Position numbers and translations under genes: made by a program. Under the pieces are notes generated by a model, which did no database searches, had not been told where the DNA came from, and was given only the letters and a program-made list of their open reading frames with translations. Source: Cololabis saira (lineage: Eukaryota; Chordata; Actinopteri; Beloniformes; Belonidae). Taken from it: DNA of 64,000 bases. Shown here piece after piece: positions 51,809 to 64,000 of the stretch (positions are counted from its first letter, which is position 1; every line of letters begins with the position of its first letter). The stretch spans positions 8,968,625 to 9,032,624 of the forward strand of contig NC_084599.1 of assembly GCF_033807715.1 (NCBI RefSeq), read 5' to 3'.

Positions 51809-52639
51809 ACACACTTTTCTACAAATTTAAAGTTTAAATTACCTTTCTTTGTTTGTATGAACCTTGTCAACACTATCACTTAGTGGCATGACATTTTTGA
51901 CTCTTGTCAGAGGCTTAGAATAGCAGTTTAACCTGATGTTGGCAGATTGTCCTTTAGGCCGACATTACTAGCTTTTTAGCTGCAAACCTACCTTTCGTTC
52001 TAACGCAACACTGCTTTGATTCACATTGTTTTCATCCCTAATGAAAGTTTAAAGTCCTTACTATTTCCCAATAGACCCAGGGTTGTTTAAACTCTGAAAC
52101 TGTTTCTTAAACAGAACCCTATAAGCCACTACCTGACTTCTTTTCTAAACCAATTCCTTTGAGTTTCCCATCTATCTTGAGCAATAGACAACAAATCTTT
52201 CATCATTATAAAGAGATTTTGAATATTTATCCAACAATAATAAGCAGATCTATTGTTTTTTTGTCTTTTTTGTTATTTAAGCATTCACAATTTCTGCTTA
52301 GTCTTGTTAGAGGAACACTAAAATTAACTAGATATGAAAGTAGTTGAGCATCACCAGGTTCATGACATAACTTACAGAGCATACCACCTGATCCATATTC
52401 AGATTACTACTGCTGCAGAGGAAAACCTGGTTTTCATTTTAATGTTGACAACAGTATTTAAGAAAAAAAAAAAAAAGATAATAATGATGAATTGTTTTAA
52501 TGTGCTGGTTACTGTAATTTGGTTTTACCAACATTGGAAGCCTCCAACTCCTGCAGTTAGAGTTCTTGATTTTTTTTTTTTATTCTTTTTTATTATTATT
52601 GTTGTTTTATAAAAAAAAAAGAAACAGCTAAAAAGAGTA
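51809..52639. other. Presumed intron or intergenic sequence
   Basis: AT-rich, with poly-A and poly-T runs near 52462, 52569 and 52611. No gene is recognised. Confidence 0.4.
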
Positions 52640-52679
52640 ACAGCAGCAGGATGTGACAGGTAGGATCTATATTTGCAAG

Positions 52680-52847
52680 ATGAGTAACTTGGTAGACGAG
52701 GAGATCCGCGACTTACTCAGCCTCAGAGCCGAGGACGCCATAAACCAGCGTATGTCCAGAACCATAAACGATGGTCCATTGTTTGAACAACTGGACACAA
52801 AGATGACAAACCGGGTCTTCGCAGGATCAAAACTCTGCCTAAAATGA
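52680..52847 (+). pseudogene. Fragment of a Myb/SANT-like (transposon-derived) DNA-binding domain
   Basis: The frame reads MSNLVDEEIRDLLSLRAEDA then INQRMSRTINDGPLFEQLDT and KMTNRVF before losing similarity and stopping. It resembles the DEETRxLLxLRADE...RDGPLYEQIAxKM pattern of Myb/SANT-like domains found in Harbinger-type transposon proteins and their domesticated relatives. The key tryptophan positions and the second half are missing. It is probably a relic rather than an expressed gene. Confidence 0.5.
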
Positions 52848-55800
52848 TCATCCCGATGTTCATCCATCCTCGTTTTGAAAATTACACCAGTCTGACGGCA
52901 TATGAATCTTGCTGATGTGGGGACAATATGTCATTCTACACTTGAAACCCCAACTGGATTTAACTTAGAAAATAGGTAGGAACCTCCCATTGGAAAACTA
53001 CTGCAGTGATTAATATTTCTCAGCTGACAACAGTTTAATTAAGCATAATGCTGCAGGGAGGAGCTTCTCATTCTTAAATAACAGTGACTGAAGAAACACC
53101 ACGTGGTCATAGAAAATACTTCACTTTAGTTTCTGTTTCAGAAGAAACTAATTATTGGTTTGTATCAACCAACAAAACAACTAAGTGAATATTATGTTCC
53201 CCTAAATTTCCTGAAGTCAGGAGAGATTGGAAAAAGTATTTCTTCGCGCAATTAAGCCTTGATGATTTACACTCCCACGCGAACAACAAAACAAAACCAC
53301 GTGACCTAATTTTCTTACACGCATAATGCTTTTAAGTGATTGCCACAACCTAAATCCAAAGTAAACCAATAGGTTTTCTCTGTTTATGTCAAGCGAAGAT
53401 GAAAACGCGTATCAATGAATGATCAAATCCAAAGGGCAGAAATCCAGTGTGCACGTGAAATAAAATGTACTTTCTTTCTCACTGAGACGAAAAACGGTGT
53501 TGGATAGTCATATAAAGAACAAATCACATGAGATTAGTTCTAAACTGAAGGTTATGCAATCCTAAATAAAGGTTAAACAGGTACATGCATTCCTTAGAAA
53601 TGACTGCGAAAGACGTCAAATTGTGCTCTGGCACAATTTGACGTCATTTATGAGTTTGAAAGGAGCCCGTCTTTAGGGACCACATTGACCCGCTGGTCCA
53701 GAATGACCTCTGTCTCATCAGCTGAGTTAAATTACTAAGAGCAATCCTGGATCTGTGCCCTGAGCTGGTCCCAGTGTTACAGAGCTGTGCCAGTGCCAGT
53801 ACAAGTCTTTCATTGGAAGACGGCTGATGGGTAGGGCTTCTCTCAGCCATCCCTGAGTCACGCTGCGCTGGTGGTATGGGACACCCACATATATAACATT
53901 GCCTTCACTGTCGTGAACAAGCAGACATTAAAATGCAATTTGCAGCAGAAAGCTGTGTTCCTAATGAATGTAGTCTGTTTATTATGAATCTAACTTATCA
54001 CTACAAGTTTGGTTGGTACTAATTGATGTGACAAAGCAATATCTAAATTATGTTTTTCATCCAGTGCACATTCCTGAGTTGCCTGCATGTGTTGGCGGGA
54101 TGCCAGAATGTGTAGTTTCTCTGATGATGGTGATCAGTTTCTCCACATGTGGGGTTATCCGGCATCCCTGGACTTCCTCTTACAACACTCCAGTGTGCAG
54201 CAATTCCTTTTTTTTTTTTACTTTGACTTGGATGTCTGACCATTTTTTGTCTGTATCTCGGCTGTGGTGAGATGTTCCGGTCCTGCTGGATTTGCATTTG
54301 TAGGAGTTTTGCCAATTTTTATCTTTCCGCTGATGAATGACACAATCAAATGAAGACAATGCGGTCAAGATGACAGTTCTTGTTTACTATGCGGGTGTGT
54401 CTCAGCATAGCTCAACTATAGTTGTGCAATTAATTTAAGTAACACAGAGTTGTCTTTATTTCTCAATGTCAACAGATTTCAACATACTGCAAACAACTTC
54501 AGCAGTTCTCCAGAACTTCCTGAGATCCAAAGGGAAGAAAAAGGTAAGTTGTACTTACTGGTGCATAAATCCAATGTGTTGTATTGGCCCTTTTTTCTTG
54601 GGATTTGGTGGGGTGATTGTGTGTATTATTATTTTTAAACATCAGTAACTAATTATTCTACTTCATCATGCTTTTGCACAGCAGGTGTAATCTTATCTTT
54701 GTGTAGAGCCATGTGCAAACATGGAGTCTTCAAGGGGAAGGAGGGGACTGCTGCAAGTGTGAAAAATGTTCCTTGGGGGTTGTGGTGGTGGCTTCAAGCA
54801 GTATTATTATTGTCTGTCTCAGTTTGTTTGAACAGGAAAGTATTTAAAACATGTAAGGCGGTTGGTTTCATGACCGACTACCTTACATGGGGACTGGTTT
54901 AACGGGTGGCATGACCTTCATCCATCTCCAGCTAGTCTTTGTCAGTCTGTTGGGGTCTGAGGGCGGTGACTCTGGGTACAGTGGTCGGCCTCCACCTGCA
55001 AAGTTAATGATTTGATTCCCAGCTCCTTGACGTGTTGACGTGTCTGAGCCAAGGGACTGTTCCCATGTTGTGACCCCAAAGCTCATTGAAGTGTAATTCT
55101 AAAAACAAAAGAGAGATGAGAGAAAATGCATATTTAGGGAGCAAGTGAAAAAGAAAAAACTCTTCAAAGGTATTATTTGCAGAAAATTATTAAAATCAAT
55201 CAATTATTACCCTTTATGAGCATCTGTATAAAAGCTGATAATTTGGCATTTTACAGGTCTGGAGTTTTTACATGTGTCCTCCTAATTATATTATATTATT
55301 TATAATGCTAAGTAGTAAAGACAACAGCAAGAATCGTAGAGAAGCAGTTATTGCAGCTTATCCCTCTGAGGGTCTGATGAAGGCATTTCTAAAACAAGTT
55401 GGACTCCCAACTTTCCACAGGGAAAAAGATTATTTACAAATTAAAATAATCCAAGACAGTTGCCAGTCCTCCATGGGCTGGACTTCTCAGCAATGGGAGG
55501 GGGGGTTATATCTGACCAAACTATTCTTTTCCTTTACTGTTGCTTTCATTTTCATACTCATTACGTTGTGCTGTAAACTACATTTTTCAACAAGGGTGAA
55601 ACACTTTGGCAGCATTTTAGGAGAACTGTGAATTATTAAATCTCCACAAACTTCAATTAACTGAAACAACATTTTAAGGAAGAGTGGGCCAAAAGTCCTC
55701 CACATTGATGTGAGACACTAATACAGAGAAAGCAATCACTTCATTTTGTTGCTGCTTGAATGGTTATAAAAGCTTTTGAATCATGGAGTATACTTAGTTT

Positions 55801-55980
55801 TCTCTGTGCTCTGGTATTTTGGCCTACATTTTGTTCTATAAAAGAGACATGGTGCAAAATGTCACTCATGTTAGGGTGACTTCACTCATTTGGTGTCAAT
55901 TTTATTATGTCCTCGTGAATAACAACAATATTTGTAAGGTTGCTTTATTTATTTATTTATTTATTTTTACATGCCTCTAT
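52848..55980. other. Presumed intron or intergenic sequence
   Basis: No confident gene. An exon-like interval 54475-54542 lies between GTCAACAG and GTAAGTTG (see findings). 53640-53880 and 54040-54370 hold open frames of unknown, probably repeat, origin. Confidence 0.35.
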
Positions 55981-57660
55981 CCATCAATCAAAACTTTATT
56001 TATAAAGCATTTTAACATGCTGCAAGGCAACCAAAGTGCTGTTCAGGTAAATACAAATACAACAAATAAAACCATAAGATACAAATAAAAGCAGTAAGCG
56101 ACGTCACTAAAATAAACAATAAAAAGGCACAAGACAATGCAAGGACTGGCCTACTGATCGTACTTGATGGAGTTAAAAGCCAGTGTAAAAAAAATCGTTT
56201 TTGAAAGACGCCAAGAGACTTATGACACTTTTACACTTGTACCTACTCAGCCCAACTCGACTCGCCACGCCTCGTCACGCCTCGGCTCTCCTTGCCCTTG
56301 TTTCTTTTCAATACCCAGATCAGAAGTAGGAGGTTGGAGAAGCTGCTGTGACGTATTTGATTGTGTGATCTAAAGGAAGAAGACAACAACACTAAAGATG
56401 TAGAACCTGGAGGAGATGATAGATGTGCTGCTGGGTCAGTGGCTTGTGTTTGATATCAAGTTAAAAAATGAGAGTGAAAGAAGCTTCAAGCGGCGACGCT
56501 TTTTTTTTTTTTTTGGTTGTTCGTCTCGTCGTTGCTGAAAAGTCAGCTGGAGCCGCGAGCAGCTATGAAGTGACAGAGCTCCTGGTAGATCTGGTCGTTT
56601 CTTATCGCCCGTCTAGATCCCTTTTTAATTCTCTTCTCAGACACCAGGTTTATGAACATCTGCACCTCAGAGTTGGATCACGCAATAGACTTCTGCACCC
56701 ATTGCCTGTCGATTAAAATGATCAAGAAGCCGCGAGTCGCTCTTTCTCTGATTTCCTCCTCCTGACTCAGACGTCTGACTCCAGCCCCCCGACCAATCGG
56801 TGGCCTGTAGTGTGATGACGTCAGATTCAGCCGCTTAGAACCTCGACAGAGTAGGTACAGAAAAGTATCTACTCGGCACGCCTCCACCCGCCTCCACCCG
56901 CCTCCACCCGCCTCCACTCCTAGTGGGAAAGCGCAAAACCGAGGCGAGTCAAGTCAGGCTGAGTAGGTACTAGTGGAAAAGCACCATGAGATCTTCCGGT
57001 CTCAGGGCTCTACAAGGACGATGTCTATGTAAGAGCTCAGAGAGATGAGGTGCCAGACCATATAAGCATTTAAAAGCTAAGAGGAACGCTATTTTAAAAG
57101 AAACAGGCAGCCAGTAAAGAGAGCGCAATATCAAGGTAATATGCTCACACCGTCTTGTCCCCCTTAATAGGCGGGCAGCTGAGTTCTGGACCAGCTGAGA
57201 AGAGGCTGGTCCATCCCACTATAAAGGGAGTTGCAGTAGTCTAGTCTAGAGATGATATAAGCATAAATTACCCCTTCAAGGGTAATATGAGGAAGATAAG
57301 GCTTAACTGATAACCTCTTAACTGATAGCCTCAAATGATTAAAAACTTGCCTGGACTACTGCACTGATCTTTCTTTGAAATTAGCAATTTTCATCAAAGA
57401 TAACGCCAAAATTCCTATTCAATTTCGGAGAATTAGAAAAATTCAAAGGGCCAACAGCACTGCTACGTCGGATCAGCATGTCAGTTTTTGCAAACACAAA
57501 GACATCTGTTTTATTTTCATTTAAGTGGAGGAAATTGAGTTCCATCCATATTTCGACGTCTTGTAGACACTTCTGCAAATTCTTTACAAACTGGGCTCCA
57601 CCAGATTTTAAAGGTATAAATCTGGATGTCATCTGCATAACAATGGACCGCCACATTATC
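55980..57660 (-). mobile_element. L2/CR1-type LINE fragment, interrupted
   Basis: The LINE tail is at 55990 (AAAACTTTATTTATAAAGCA on +). The coding relic on the minus strand at 57656-57381 reads IWMELNFLHLNENKTDVFVF and LNRNFGVIFDENC, the RT thumb-side WM..NFLxLNxxKTEVxxF / LGVxFD motif pair. A separate element splits it (56227-56983). All frames are broken. Confidence 0.65.
56227..56983. mobile_element. 757 bp non-autonomous DNA transposon nested in the LINE
   Basis: Inverted ends are CTTTTACACTTGTACCTACT (from 56229) and AGTAGGTACTAGTGGAAAAG (to 56980), extending into CAGCCCAACTCGACTCGCC and GGCGAGTCAAGTCAGGCTG. It contains a four-fold CGCCTCCACC minisatellite (56879-56920). No transposase is recognised. 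Confidence 0.75.
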
Positions 57661-58850
57661 TTTTTATATCATAATCAAAAGAGGATAAGTGGGTAAAACA
57701 AATCTATACATGATTGTAACATTGTTAATAAAAAGTAGTGCTGAGTTGTTGATCTAAATTATTTTATAAAGATTTTTTTCACAGTATATTGGTGAAAAGA
57801 CAAAATTACCACTGGTACAAAAGTGGTATGCAGTGTAACAATTCCAGTAATATAGTTTAGAAAATAGCTCTGAAAATGACTGGATTCATGAAGATATTGA
57901 CTGGGATGATATTTTATGTGGAAGTGTGTATGTCGAATGGCCTGTAAATTATTTTGTTTCATTCACTAAAGGGCACAATGGACTATTTACAGCGGGGTTT
58001 GCTCAGAAGAAATGTTGAGTAGATCTGAAATTGTTGCCTTCATGTCTGATTAAGCACCACAGTCCTGATGCAGCCACACCTGAGGAGCATGGCACCACTA
58101 TATAAGAAATAAGGCTGTCTGAACTCTCTCACACCCCGATTTGGTTCAACAGCAATGAGTTGTATAACCTCATCAGTTCTTTCAGGGCCTCATTTAAGTG
58201 AATGAATGCTGAAAATTTTCAACTGCTTTTATAGCATCACATCTCTGATGTAGATGGACACAATGTGAGAAAGCGAAGAAAAGAATTCTCGGCATTTATA
58301 CTCGGATTGTGTAATTTAACCTATTAAATTAGAATAATTGGACGAATAATTCAGAAAAAAAAAATATCAGAAAAAACCTTTCTGGTGATGTCATCATCTT
58401 TTTAATAATAGTAATAGTATGAATAAAATTGGTAACATGACTTGAAATAGTTAATAAAAATCCAGCGTCATCCATTGAACCTTATCTACGGATGTACATG
58501 CGTCATGCTCTTTCTATTGAGGGTTCATCTCAGTGAAGTTGTTTGATAGAGTTACAATAGTTTTTTTATTTAGTTTTTCACTTTGTTTGATCATTTCAGT
58601 TTAGCTTTCATTAGTTTAATAAGCGCTTCAGTAGTTTGTTTTGAAAATGTGACTAATTTCAGTTAGTTTTAGTCTTAGTTTTGGTTTTTGAGGTATTGAC
58701 TTACAGATGTTGTCCCATAAAATCTTATGAACGATATGAGCAATGCCAACAATGAAGAAAGATCCTTTATTATTTGTTCTATGCAACCCCGCCAAAAACC
58801 AAGATGTTTTCATTTTCATTTCAGTGAACGGCATTATTGTTTAGTCTTGG
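57661..58850. other. Presumed intron or intergenic sequence
   Basis: AT-rich, with no gene or named repeat recognised. Confidence 0.35.
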
Positions 58851-59395
58851 CTGCAACTAACAACTATTTTCATAGTAGATTAATCTATTATAAAAATGAT
58901 TAATCGACTATTTGGATTACGAATCGCACAAAGACTTTAACTATGTTATGTAGCTGTAAGATTTTAAAATTAGCCTGATTCTTTAAGCCATGTGCCAACT
59001 CACAAGAAAACATTGAGGATGATTCATTCAGTCAAAAATGTGATTTATTTAGCTTGTGTGATGAGCAAACTTTGCTGCTCATAATAGTATAAATATATAA
59101 CCAAAAAATAAACAAAGAATGGGCAAAGTCTTTTTATATACATGAAGGTCAATTCAACTACCTGAAATGGAGACAAAAAAATGTCTTTTTCTTAAAAGAA
59201 CCCAAACTTTTCTGAAGCTGTTATGTACATAAGTCATCAAAAGAAACATGAACACTATTAACCCTTTAATCAGTGTTGTGAGTTCCAATCCAATAAATCC
59301 GACGAGTGATGATGTAATAATTGATTATTAAATCCATTGGCCAATAATGTTATCGATCATTAACGACTATGTTGATTATTCGTTCCACCTTCCGA
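58851..59395. mobile_element. Decayed hAT-like repeat with inverted, TTAATC-rich ends
   Basis: The left end GGCTGCAACTAACAACTATT runs on to AGATTAATCTATTATAAAAA. The right end ATCGATCATTAACGACTATG runs on to TTGATTATTCGTTCCAC. The two are imperfect inverted copies, as in the common teleost element starting GCTGCAACTAACGATTA. Confidence 0.5.
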
Positions 59396-60930
59396 TAACA
59401 ACTGTCGTATCAAGATTTATTTAAAATCATCTTAATGGGATAATGCTTTCTATTTAACGTAGGATTTATGTCACATTATGACACATCACCTCTCTGAAAA
59501 TGGTTTAAAACTCTTCATTCTGTGCTGACATGTGAGCTTGACCCCTGGGTAACCTTACCAGTCTTTCTCTTAGGATGCGCTACCAGTCCTTTGGAGATTT
59601 GCTGGTAAAATAAAAATGAGAAAAAAAATACCTGGCTTTATTCTCTGGATTTAAAACATCCAGAAGTACATTAATTGAAAGATCTTGTGTTGGTCAAGTG
59701 AAACTTACTTGACTTCTGAAATAAAACAGTTTTCACAGGAAGGTATGCGCAGGAGCTGCAGTGACTGGTGTTTTCTTCAGGACCTGTAGTCAAGTAGATT
59801 TAGCTGTTTCAGGAAATGAGGACTCTGTGGCCAAATTGCTTCTCAACACAATCCCAGCTCGGGAAATTCAGCACAATATTCTCACTTAGCCTCCATTAAG
59901 TGCTTGACCTATGACACTCTTGGTAGTAATCAGACTTGAAATACAAGTTTTTAATCATTTGAAGCCTGTTTGTGTAACAAGATGACCTCATACTGAATGG
60001 ACTATCTGTGCCTGACGGTCCCAGTTAAATCTATGATGCCACACAGTTTGGCAGTGCCCTGAGATTGCAATATCTAGTTTTAATAGGATTCGGCTTCTAA
60101 TATTTAGGATTTAGACTGAAAGATCAGATATAATGGAGCAGAATCACCCATCTTAGGTCAGACTGAACCCAAAACAACTGTGAAAAGTTCTGTACAATCA
60201 TCATCATTATTCCAAGTGAGAGGTATTCACCACAGAGCTGGCTCGGTGGAGTGACTTTGGCTCACAGAGTATGGCATTCCAGGCTAAAAGCAAACCAAAC
60301 TGATATTGCCCTCAATACTGTCTTCATATTTTCTCCATATTTGGAAATGTTTACCTCCTCATGATGGTTGACAGAGGTTGGAAGAGGGGATGTGAGTCAT
60401 TTCAGCTGCACAAGGCTTTCTAAGGGTGAGAAGAGTCTTGGATGATTTTAGGGAAGCTAGCAGTTGTCTGTGTCAGTGATCTAAAGAAAAACTGTGAGTA
60501 TAATTTTGTCCGCAGCTTGTTCAGTATTATCTTGAACTGAAAATGCTAAAATGGCTGACTTGTTCAAATCTACTTCTTTTTTTTTTTGCTTTGCCCATAG
60601 TGAGATTAAGTTGCTTTTGGGAAACTTTGCTTATGTTTTTTGTTGTTTCTTCTTTTTTTACTGCTGGAGTACACGTTTGAGAAGTGTCGGGGGCATGCCA
60701 TTGTTATTCTCTCGCACCAGAAAGTCCACAATATTTTCCTGTAGATATCTGTGAGAATGGAAAAGACATGCAGTTGCTTGTGATACAATCCTGAATTAGA
60801 TCAAACTTTGTCTAGACTTTACTGGAACACTGGCTGAGTCAATGAAATAAAGTTTGATCCAATTCAGCATCACATTTATTCATCTGTAATCCACAATGCC
60901 ATTTAAAAACATTTTTTTAAAGCTCTGAAT
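59396..60930. other. Presumed intron or intergenic sequence
   Basis: No gene is recognised. 59740-59960 is repeat-free and balanced in composition, a weak candidate for conserved non-coding sequence. Confidence 0.35.
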
Positions 60931-60959
60931 AATTAGAGGCTACGGATGAAGACAAAAAG

Positions 60960-61375
60960 CTGATACCAAACAAAGAGTAGCACTCGGAGTAGAATAGCCT
61001 GGGGTTTCGGCTGCTGTCTTGTGGTTTTCTGTTTGTGTCTGAGTGAGTGCGTAGGGGCAGCCTGGGTCATTGAACATTTCTGGTTTTGCAAACATCCACT
61101 CCAACTGTTAGCTACACCTTTTCAGGTCTGACCTCCCTCCCGGCCGTAACTTTCACACTTGAACCATTTAAAGGCGGCTGGCAGGCACTTTATCTCCCTT
61201 CACAGTTGGAGTGAAGGGGCATATGATCTTACTTAGCTGCGAGGGCTGACGCTGCTGACTGCAGCCGTGCTGTGGTACCATTATCTAATTATTCATCTCA
61301 AACTTACACCGGGATTTATAAAGGCCTTTAGCCTTAAAGGGACTTTGTTTGCTTAAAACAGCCCTGTATGTTTAC
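60960..61375. promoter_or_regulatory. Candidate conserved non-coding element D
   Basis: Non-repetitive block with GGTTTTGCAAACATCC, CCATTATCTAATTATTCATC (GATA plus homeodomain cores), GGGATTTATAAAGGCC and GCACTTTATCTCC. No coding frame. If the 43.3 kb exon belongs to lpp, this is in its first intron, a place where enhancers are common. Confidence 0.35.
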
Positions 61376-62530
61376 TTAAAGGTTTTTGATTTATTTATTA
61401 ATTTATTTTGTTACAGAGGCAGAGACTTGCGCATTCACGACTGAAAAGAACACGTTTGTTAGTTTTTAGATTTATGGATGTTTAAAGCTTTTCAGTTATG
61501 GTTGAACCCCTTTCTCTTCAAAACTTGTGCAGAAACTTAATTTCAAACATTTGTTAAGCATCATTAACTTTTAAGGTGTTTCACGGTGAAATGACGAGCA
61601 TAAACGTAGTAGAGGGTTGTATGTCTCTGCTCTTTGGTCATTCTGTCGCTCACCAAACTGACCACTCGAGCACCTTATTGACTGAAATTAGTTGGGTGCA
61701 GCCTTATTATGATGATGGCAGTAATGCATGGGAACACAACAGATGCGGTCAGAGAGGGAATGTCTTGGGAAGGACATGAGATTTTTGCTTTTTTCCCTTT
61801 TTAAAAAAAAAAAAGTGGTTTGGGAAAAGAAATCAGCTGATAAAGTGTGGGATTGAGAGTGAACAACAGGGGTGGGGGCTGAAATAAAGCACTTCATGCA
61901 GCTCTGCAACAGTAGATTTCCCTTTTTTAATTAAATTTAATGAAGAAAAGTAGTCACTGTAGTGGCCACTCGAGTCCATCCTCTAGTCAGTATAAGTAGG
62001 GATGATAGGAAAGATGCATGAAAAGAAGGAAAAAAAGTTTATTTCTTGCAGCATTTTTCTTTCTTAGTATGAATCCATGATATTTCATGATGCTTCTCAT
62101 AGACTGAATTTGTCATTATCCCAACATTTTGAGGAGGTGGGGGGGCCACGCACACAGTAAAGAGCGACAAGCTGGGACTCTAACCTGCACCGCTTTCACA
62201 AGGACTCCGTAAATGGCTGAGCTATCCAGGACTACGAGTGATTCCATAATTCTTCAATTTGTTTATAAATATGTGATGAAATAATTGAAGTGTTTTATAA
62301 ATATTGGTCATCAAAAAAGATGGGATGGGTCTGGCATATTTCTCCTTCTGTTGTGCAATATCAGTAAAGGATTGAAGTTTAGGCTCAACACTCGTGATTC
62401 CTGATCTGTCCGAGCTGTCATGTATCAACAGTTGATACGAACACATGTGGACGGGGTTACTTTGGGAGACCTTCGTCAAGCACCTTTTATGCAGCTGCAT
62501 TAATCATTTCTGTCCTGTGATAAAAGAAGC
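61376..62530. other. Presumed intron or intergenic sequence
   Basis: No gene is recognised. Poly-A run at 61803-61814. Confidence 0.35.
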
Positions 62531-62840
62531 CTCATCTTAATCTCGTCCAGTGGCGGTGTTGATCATCTCTGGGCTTGAAGGCGTCAGAGATGGAAATGCA
62601 TTGGAAATGTGAGTTGTGTTCATACAAAATACTATTTCAGGTCTTTTCAGGAAGAAACGAGTTATGTGTACTCTGGAATAAAGGACCATGCAGACCTTAA
62701 TGCAGAAAAATACATTGAGAATTTTGCTACAAAGGAAAGATGGGAGAAGAAGAGAGTCCGGGTTCCTGCCTGGCCTGCAGTCCTGACCTGCCTCCAATAG
62801 AGCGCGTGGAAAACAATGACAAACTTGTACTGTTGCACAC
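62530..62840 (+). mobile_element. Tc1-like transposon fragment
   Basis: A decayed block with AAGGACCATGCAGACCTTAA, GCAGAAAAATACATTGAGAA, TCCTGCCTGGCCTGCAGTCC and GACCTGCCTCCAATAGAGCG. It matches the order of the Tc1-family catalytic C-terminus (W-P-A-x-S-P-D-L-x-P-I-E), here frameshifted and shortened. Confidence 0.5.
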
Positions 62841-63900
62841 TTCAATATGTGAAGCAGATGCAGATGAGCATGAAATGTTGTGGGTTTAAAACTTTCTGCA
62901 AAGAAAGAAGTCCCAAAAAAAGGAAGAAGCTTGCCCCTCAAAGATATTTCTCACTAGTAAACTATGTTAACCCTAGAAGGAGATCAAAGAAACATCACGC
63001 CTTTTTGGGAAGATTCCTCAAGAAGATAACACATCTGAAGTTTTGCGAGTAAAATCATCACGTCATGTATGTCAGTGAAGCCTTTAGCCACTCAGGGAAA
63101 AAACAAGTAGCTTCCCAGATGCGGTCCGTGTAGGTCCAGCTGGAGGAGAGCAACTGCAGCCTCTGACCCAGAAAGCTGAGTGTGGAGATGCCTAGGGATG
63201 ACTTTTGTTGTGAATATGTACGCTACAAATGAAGCGCTGCTCCTCCTGCAAGGTTAAAATATGACGTGATGATGATCTGCAGTGCCGAAAAAGTTCTCAA
63301 CCAGCATGCATCATGTGGAGTCAGCAAGGCACGGTACAGCGTTAAGGCAGGAGAACTTCGATAAGCTCCTCGACAAACACTTCTGCAGAGGTCAGGCTTT
63401 CTTTGACCTTTAAGTGAAAACTATGCAACTTTGGAAAAAATAGATTTGAAAAAAATCTTGGAGCCATTGCACATCTCCCCCCACATTGTCAGTGTTTTTG
63501 TAGTCAGTGCTGCTGTGGCAAAGGTTGTTTTCATTTTTCTTACCGCAGAAACCTAACAATTACAAAAAAACAAGGATATGAAACACCCTTTATAATGTGA
63601 GAGAATAAAGATGCTATTGATTTGAATTGAAGTCAAATGTTTTTACCGGTATAATAAGATGGAGTATTTTTTATTTTTTTGTAATTTTTTTTTTTTGCAA
63701 ATAAACTTGAATTTGGGAAATGTTCGTGGGAGGAGAGAGAAAACAGAGAAGCTGTCAGTTTATCCAGTTTATAGGTCCAGTAATAACGTCGAGAGAGTTT
63801 AGTTAAGAGATGTTGGTAGTTCCCCAGGAACCCCAGTAAAACGTTTTTAAATGATTTTGTTTATCTGGTTCAACCCATTTAGACTCTCAGCAATGTAAAC
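62841..63900. other. Presumed intron or intergenic sequence
   Basis: No gene is recognised. Confidence 0.35.
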
Positions 63901-63935
<35 letters not shown>

Positions 63936-63959
63936 AGAGACTTGAGGCGTGGAAGGTAG

Positions 63960-64000
<41 letters not shown>
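63901..64000. repeat. (GT)n and (CA)n microsatellites at the window end
   Basis: GT run 63902-63931, then a CA run from 63964 to the last base. The two are complementary and about 30 bp apart, so they could form a hairpin. The CA run continues beyond the window. Confidence 0.95.

Overview
This is a vertebrate nuclear window, almost certainly from a teleost fish. Three intron-bearing genes with consensus GT/AG splice sites can be read, and each reconstructs a protein close to a known vertebrate family. The rest is AT-rich DNA with repeat families typical of bony fishes: hAT-like and Tc1-like MITEs, L2/CR1-type LINE fragments, a tRNA-derived SINE, and long CA and AT microsatellites. I see no prokaryotic operon, CRISPR array, rRNA or intact viral gene, and no convincing wholly new multi-gene system.

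Layout. (1) 1-1741, + strand: the last three coding exons and 3' UTR of inpp5d (SHIP1). (2) 4.8-10.87 kb, + strand: the complete five-exon lsm2 gene, 95 aa. Its second intron holds an old LINE with two later transposon insertions. (3) 12.16-18.2 kb, - strand: the complete coding region of bcl6, eight coding exons and 701 aa, tail-to-tail with lsm2. Its presumed first non-coding exon carries four TTCN3GAA (STAT/BCL6-type) sites in 73 bp, with a fifth about 300 bp further upstream. (4) 18.2-43.3 kb: a gene-poor region with several repeat-free, conserved-looking blocks, one isolated coding-like exon on the - strand (25.8-26.1 kb), LINE and SINE relics and large microsatellites. (5) 43.3-44.0 kb: a CpG island with a candidate non-coding first exon on the + strand. 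Its divergent orientation to bcl6 and the exon-free 20 kb that follow suggest lpp, the mammalian neighbour of BCL6, but no coding exon confirms this. (6) 44.0-64 kb: presumed first intron or intergenic DNA with a 1.1 kb palindrome, a 995 bp hAT-like element with a perfect 8 bp target duplication, a nested LINE, and one or two conserved-looking non-coding blocks.

How the genes relate. LSm2 is a housekeeping spliceosome/RNA-decay subunit. SHIP1 and BCL6 both act in haematopoietic signalling, but nothing in the sequence shows that they are co-regulated. The main regulatory reading is that the bcl6 5' end is built for STAT input and BCL6 self-binding, and that the long flanking gene-poor region may house its distal enhancers. 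Exon coordinates were derived by hand from splice consensus and family similarity. Conservation claims for non-coding blocks are inference only.
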